In this document: positions 16,142 through 19,412 of the stretch, piece by piece
How positions within the stretch are numbered: position 1 is the first letter of the stretch
How the letters are laid out: each line of letters begins with the position of its first letter
Assembly: GCA_937907555.1 (NCBI GenBank)
Contig: CALEST010000233.1
Coordinates: 1 to 19,412, forward strand
Origin: an uncultured Sediminibacterium sp.
GTDB lineage: Bacteria > Bacteroidota > Bacteroidia > Chitinophagales > Chitinophagaceae
Length of the DNA stretch: 19,412 nt
Reading direction: 5' to 3'
Notes under the pieces: generated by a model
Told to the model about the DNA's origin: nothing
The model's database searches: none
The model's input: the letters and a program-made list of their open reading frames with translations, nothing else
Position numbers and translations under genes: made by a program

Positions 16142-18532
16142 ATGAGAAAAATATTTCTATTGCTTTCGCTGGCTTTTGTACATGCCGGTTATTCCCAGTC
16201 TTTAACGGTCGACTATATTATGCGCGATCCAAAATGGATGGGCACTTCTCCCTCCAATGCTTTCTGGAGCCATGATAGTAAAACTGTTTACTTTAACTGG
16301 AATCCTCAGAAAAATATTTCCGATTCATTGTATGCATTTGCCATCAATGCAACTGCACCGGAAAAAGCGAATGCCAATATTCTTGAAAGAAACAATGCAC
16401 TTAGCAACGCGGTGTATAATGCGGCCGGAACACAGATGGTATATGGTTTTCGTGGAGATATATACTGGACAGAAGTAAAAACAAACAAAACAACAAGGGT
16501 AACGCAAACCGAAGAACAGGAGTTTAATCCTTCCTTTATTTTAAACGACGAGTGGATTGCATTTAACAAGTCCGGAAACATTTTTGCCTGGCATACCAAA
16601 TCGGGTGTACTGATGCAGTTAACCAATATTGGTAGCGGGGGGAGTACAACTGGCGGAAATTTCAATCGCTCTTCAGCTCCCATCAACACCCTAACACAGA
16701 ACGGATGGTTGCAGCAACAACAACTAGATTTATTTGAAGTGCTGAAAGAAAGAAAAGAAAAAAGAGATCTGCGCAATGAGTATCTCGCAAAAAACAGAAT
16801 TGTTTATAACGATACCATCAAGCGAATTGCCACAGGAGACAAAATGATGCAGGGCCTGCAAATTAGTCCTGATGCACGTTTTGTAACTTATCGTTTGTAT
16901 CAGGCACCTGCCGGAAACAAACCCACCATTGTTCCGGATTATGTTACAGAATCTGGTTATACCACAGATCTGAATACCAGAACCAAAGTGGGCAACGCTT
17001 TGGGCAGGTTTGAATTTTATGTTTGGGACAGACAACGCGATACTTTGATGCTCATTAAAACAGATGCCATACCGGGCATTCAGGATTTACCTGATTACGC
17101 AAAAGATTATCCGAAAAGATACGAAGGCAAAAAACCAAGCAGCAGACCGGTTGCCATATACGGACCTTACTGGAATGCAACAGGAACTTATGCCATTGTT
17201 GATATCCGTTCACAGGACAATAAAGACAGATGGATCATGCAACTGGATGCGGCTACCGGAAAATTGGTTCCCATCGACAGACAAAGAGACGAAGCCTGGA
17301 TTGCGGGTCCTGGCATTGGCGGAGGGAATTTCGGAACCAGAATTGGCTGGGTAAACAATGAGTTGTTTTATTTTCAAAGTGAAGCCACCGGCTATTCCCA
17401 CTTATATGTTTATGATACCAAAACACAGAGCAAGAAAGCACTTACTTCAGGAAACTATGAAGTGCAGGAATTGCGCTTAAGCAAGAACAAACAATATTTT
17501 TATTTGCTGAGCAACGAAACCCATCCCGGAAAACAAAACTGGTACCGAATTAAAATTGACGGAACAGGAAAAGAAAGAATCACTCCATGGGAAGGTGGCT
17601 ATGAAGTAAGCATGAGCCCTGATGAAAAATGGATTGCGTATCGTTACTCTTATATTAATAAGCCCTGGGAATTGTATGTGCAGGAAAATGCTCCGGGTAA
17701 AAAACCCATTCAGGTTACCAATCTTTCCATGAGCGATGAATTTAAAAAATACAACTGGAAAGAACCCAAAGTAACCACCATACCAGCCAGAGACGGACAA
17801 TCCATCTATGCAAGAATTTATGAACCAGCTGCAGATAAGAAAAATGGCGCTGCAGTGTTTTTTGTGCACGGCGCCGGCTATTTGCAAAACGTGCATTATT
17901 GGTGGAGCAGTTATTTCAGAGAATACATGTTTAATAATTTATTAGCAGACAAAGGATACACCGTCATTGATATTGACTACAGGGCCAGCAGCGGATATGG
18001 AAGAGACTGGAGAACGGGCATTTACAGACATATGGGTGGAAAGGATTTAACCGACCATGTGGATGCCGCAGATTACCTGGTAAAAAATTATGGCATCGAC
18101 AAAAACAGAATTGGACTGTACGGTGGTTCTTATGGAGGCTTTATTACCTTGATGGGATTGTTTACTACACCGGATGTATTTAAAGCGGGTGCAGCACTAA
18201 GACCAGTAACCGATTGGGCACATTACAATCACGGATATACGGCCAATATATTAAATGAACCCGTGCAGGATTCTATTGCTTATGCAAAATCATCGCCCAT
18301 CAATTTTGCCGGAGGTTTAAAAAATCATTTATTGATTTGCCATGGCATGGTAGACGTGAATGTGCATTTTCAGGACGTGGTTCGCTTATCACAAAAATTA
18401 ATTGAACTTAAAAAAGACAATTGGGAGTTGGCTGTTTATCCAATGGAAGATCACGGCTTTGTAGAACCTAGTAGCTGGACAGATGAGTACAAGCGGATAT
18501 TAAAATTGTTTGATACGCATTTAAGCAAATAA
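16142..18532 (+). CDS. Secreted S9 family (DPP-IV-like) peptidase
   Basis: A 796-residue exported serine peptidase expected to remove dipeptides, often after proline, from peptides in the periplasm. Residues 1-19 are a signal peptide ending GYSQ. About 30-540 form a β-propeller like the DPP-IV N-terminal domain, with repeated Trp/Tyr-rich blades such as FEFYVWDRQRDTLMLI and SHLYVYDTKTQSKKALTSG. About 550-796 is the α/β hydrolase domain. The catalytic triad is Ser663 in GGSYGGF, Asp738 in HGMVDVNVHFQ and His771 in EDHGFVEP. The usual second Asp of the HGxxDDNVHFQ motif is Val739, while the catalytic Asp itself is kept. I could not place the DPP-IV double-Glu motif, so exact specificity is open. 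It follows nadD by 84 bp and ends at a strong terminator. Confidence 0.92.
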   Translation: MRKIFLLLSLAFVHAGYSQSLTVDYIMRDPKWMGTSPSNAFWSHDSKTVYFNWNPQKNISDSLYAFAINATAPEKANANILERNNALSNAVYNAAGTQMVYGFRGDIYWTEVKTNKTTRVTQTEEQEFNPSFILNDEWIAFNKSGNIFAWHTKSGVLMQLTNIGSGGSTTGGNFNRSSAPINTLTQNGWLQQQQLDLFEVLKERKEKRDLRNEYLAKNRIVYNDTIKRIATGDKMMQGLQISPDARFVTYRLYQAPAGNKPTIVPDYVTESGYTTDLNTRTKVGNALGRFEFYVWDRQRDTLMLIKTDAIPGIQDLPDYAKDYPKRYEGKKPSSRPVAIYGPYWNATGTYAIVDIRSQDNKDRWIMQLDAATGKLVPIDRQRDEAWIAGPGIGGGNFGTRIGWVNNELFYFQSEATGYSHLYVYDTKTQSKKALTSGNYEVQELRLSKNKQYFYLLSNETHPGKQNWYRIKIDGTGKERITPWEGGYEVSMSPDEKWIAYRYSYINKPWELYVQENAPGKKPIQVTNLSMSDEFKKYNWKEPKVTTIPARDGQSIYARIYEPAADKKNGAAVFFVHGAGYLQNVHYWWSSYFREYMFNNLLADKGYTVIDIDYRASSGYGRDWRTGIYRHMGGKDLTDHVDAADYLVKNYGIDKNRIGLYGGSYGGFITLMGLFTTPDVFKAGAALRPVTDWAHYNHGYTANILNEPVQDSIAYAKSSPINFAGGLKNHLLICHGMVDVNVHFQDVVRLSQKLIELKKDNWELAVYPMEDHGFVEPSSWTDEYKRILKLFDTHLSK

Positions 18533-18565
18533 AAATAGGGCTCCGAATATTTCGGGGCCCTATTT
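18533..18565. terminator. Bidirectional terminator between the S9 peptidase gene and rho
   Basis: A 15-bp stem with a single T-G wobble (18533-18547 with 18551-18565) closes a three-base TAT loop directly after the peptidase stop. It is followed by T-rich DNA on the plus strand and by TTTTTATTT on the minus strand, so it can serve both convergent genes. Confidence 0.88.
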
Positions 18566-18600
18566 AATTATGTTTTAAAAATTATTTTCTTTTCTAAAAA

Positions 18601-19412
18601 CTATCTGTTCATACTTGCTAAGAACTCTTCGTTGTTCTTGGTTCCGCGCATGCGTTTCAACAATTCGTTCATTGCTTCTTCTGGATTCATGTCGTTTAAG
18701 AAAACGCGAAGAATATTCATACGCTGCAACACTTCCTTGTCTAATAACAAGTCGTCGCGACGGGTAGAAGAACCCACCAGGTCAATAGCAGGGAAGATAC
18801 GCTTGTTGGCCAGTTTTCTTTCCAGCTGCAATTCCATATTACCGGTACCTTTGAATTCTTCAAAGATTACTTCGTCCATTTTACTTCCTGTTTCAACCAG
18901 GGCGGTTGCAAGAATGGTTAATGAACCACCGTTTTCAATTTTACGTGCAGCACCAAAGAATTGTTTGGGTTTCAATAAAGCGTTTGCTTCCACACCACCA
19001 CTCAATACCTTACCACTTGAAGGAGCAACGGTATTGTGTGCTCTTGCCAAACGGGTAATTGAATCCAATAGAATCACCACATCGTGTCCGCACTCTACTA
19101 AACGCTTTGCTTTTTGTAAAGCGATAGAAGAAACTTTTACGTGTTTTTCAGCAGGCTCATCAAAGGTAGAAGCAATTACTTCTGCATTTACGCTACGCTC
19201 CATATCGGTAACTTCTTCCGGACGTTCGTCAATCAGAACAACCATCAAATACACTTCCGGGTGGTTGGCCGCAATGGCATTGGCCACTTCTTTCAACAAC
19301 ATGGTTTTACCCACTTTCGGTTGCGCCACAATCAATCCACGCTGACCCTTACCAATTGGGGTAAACAAGTCAATGATACGGGTGCTATAGTTACTGGGTG
19401 AAGTAAATAAAT
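18601..19412 (-). CDS. rho: Transcription termination factor Rho, C-terminal part
   Basis: A partial gene, open at the right window edge; about 270 C-terminal residues of the hexameric RNA helicase that ends transcription. The frame continues upstream of the TTG at 19368 with RIID and NYST, so that TTG is not the start. Visible parts are FTPIGKGQRGLIVAQPKVGKT (Walker A, PKVGKT), VVLIDERPEEVTDMERSV, the Walker B strand HDVVILLDSITRLARAHN, the Q-loop region SGKVLSGGVEANALLKPKQF, and the R-loop region GNMELQLERKLANKRIFPAID with GSSTRRDDLL. The RNA-binding N-terminus, often extended in Bacteroidetes, lies outside the window. All ATPase motifs seen are intact. Confidence 0.96.
   Translation of the reverse strand, partial: LFTSPSNYSTRIIDLFTPIGKGQRGLIVAQPKVGKTMLLKEVANAIAANHPEVYLMVVLIDERPEEVTDMERSVNAEVIASTFDEPAEKHVKVSSIALQKAKRLVECGHDVVILLDSITRLARAHNTVAPSSGKVLSGGVEANALLKPKQFFGAARKIENGGSLTILATALVETGSKMDEVIFEEFKGTGNMELQLERKLANKRIFPAIDLVGSSTRRDDLLLDKEVLQRMNILRVFLNDMNPEEAMNELLKRMRGTKNNEEFLASMNR

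Noticed and set aside
16306..17896. Several antisense open frames inside the S9 peptidase gene
   Set aside because: They oppose an intact, full-length peptidase gene, and their translations look like random-frame sequence rich in Cys, Ser and Phe.
18632..19345. 237-codon open frame antisense to rho
   Set aside because: It is a shadow of the strongly conserved Rho coding sequence, with a Ser/Arg/Thr-rich translation and no recognisable domain.
1..19412. Mobile elements, CRISPR arrays, tRNA or rRNA genes
   Set aside because: I found no transposase or integrase motif, no regularly spaced identical repeats with spacers, and no cloverleaf or rRNA-like segment on either strand.

Overview
The window looks like the chromosome of a member of the Bacteroidota, most likely the Chitinophagaceae or a close relative (an inference from protein character, not from a search). 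Reasons: a moderately AT-rich genome, no Shine-Dalgarno-like sites before most starts, short alanine-glutamine-ending signal peptides, a DUF2480-type protein, a single-TM PpiD/SurA-like isomerase of about 700 residues, and secreted amidohydrolase and DPP-IV-like peptidase genes of the kind common in this phylum. I see no tRNA, rRNA, CRISPR array, transposase or integrase; most of the content is ordinary core-genome housekeeping.

Layout. 1-465 is an AT-rich, pyrimidine-rich non-coding stretch with DnaA-box-like 9-mers, palindromes and a bounding direct repeat. 466-3157 (+): a periplasmic peptidyl-prolyl isomerase ending in a clear terminator, then a DUF2480 protein. 3165-6749 (-): DNA polymerase I, with a sterol-desaturase-like fatty acid hydroxylase 3 bp behind it. 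6801-6889: a hairpin-rich spacer with a minus-strand terminator. 6891-11362 (-): two secreted amidohydrolase genes, together holding three amidohydrolase-like modules of which only one keeps the HxH metal motif. 11458-15161 (-): ybeY, a secreted CAP-domain protein, a cluster of GTGRAAC repeats, a possible HNH-fold protein and mnmG. 15234-18532 (+): a lone FeoA-domain protein, nadD and a secreted S9 dipeptidyl-peptidase-like enzyme, closed by a bidirectional terminator. 18601-19412 (-): the C-terminal two-thirds or so of Rho, cut by the window edge.

Functional themes. RNA maturation and modification (YbeY, MnmG), DNA repair and replication (PolA), NAD synthesis (NadD), transcription termination (Rho), and envelope protein folding and peptide breakdown (PpiD-like isomerase, S9 peptidase, amidohydrolases). 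The most unusual signals are non-coding: the DnaA-box-like cluster at 1-465, and five GTGRAAC repeats at 13947-14033 that resemble half-sites of the ParB-binding parS palindrome. Both are candidates only; no perfect parS is present, and gene orientation does not support an origin at the left edge.
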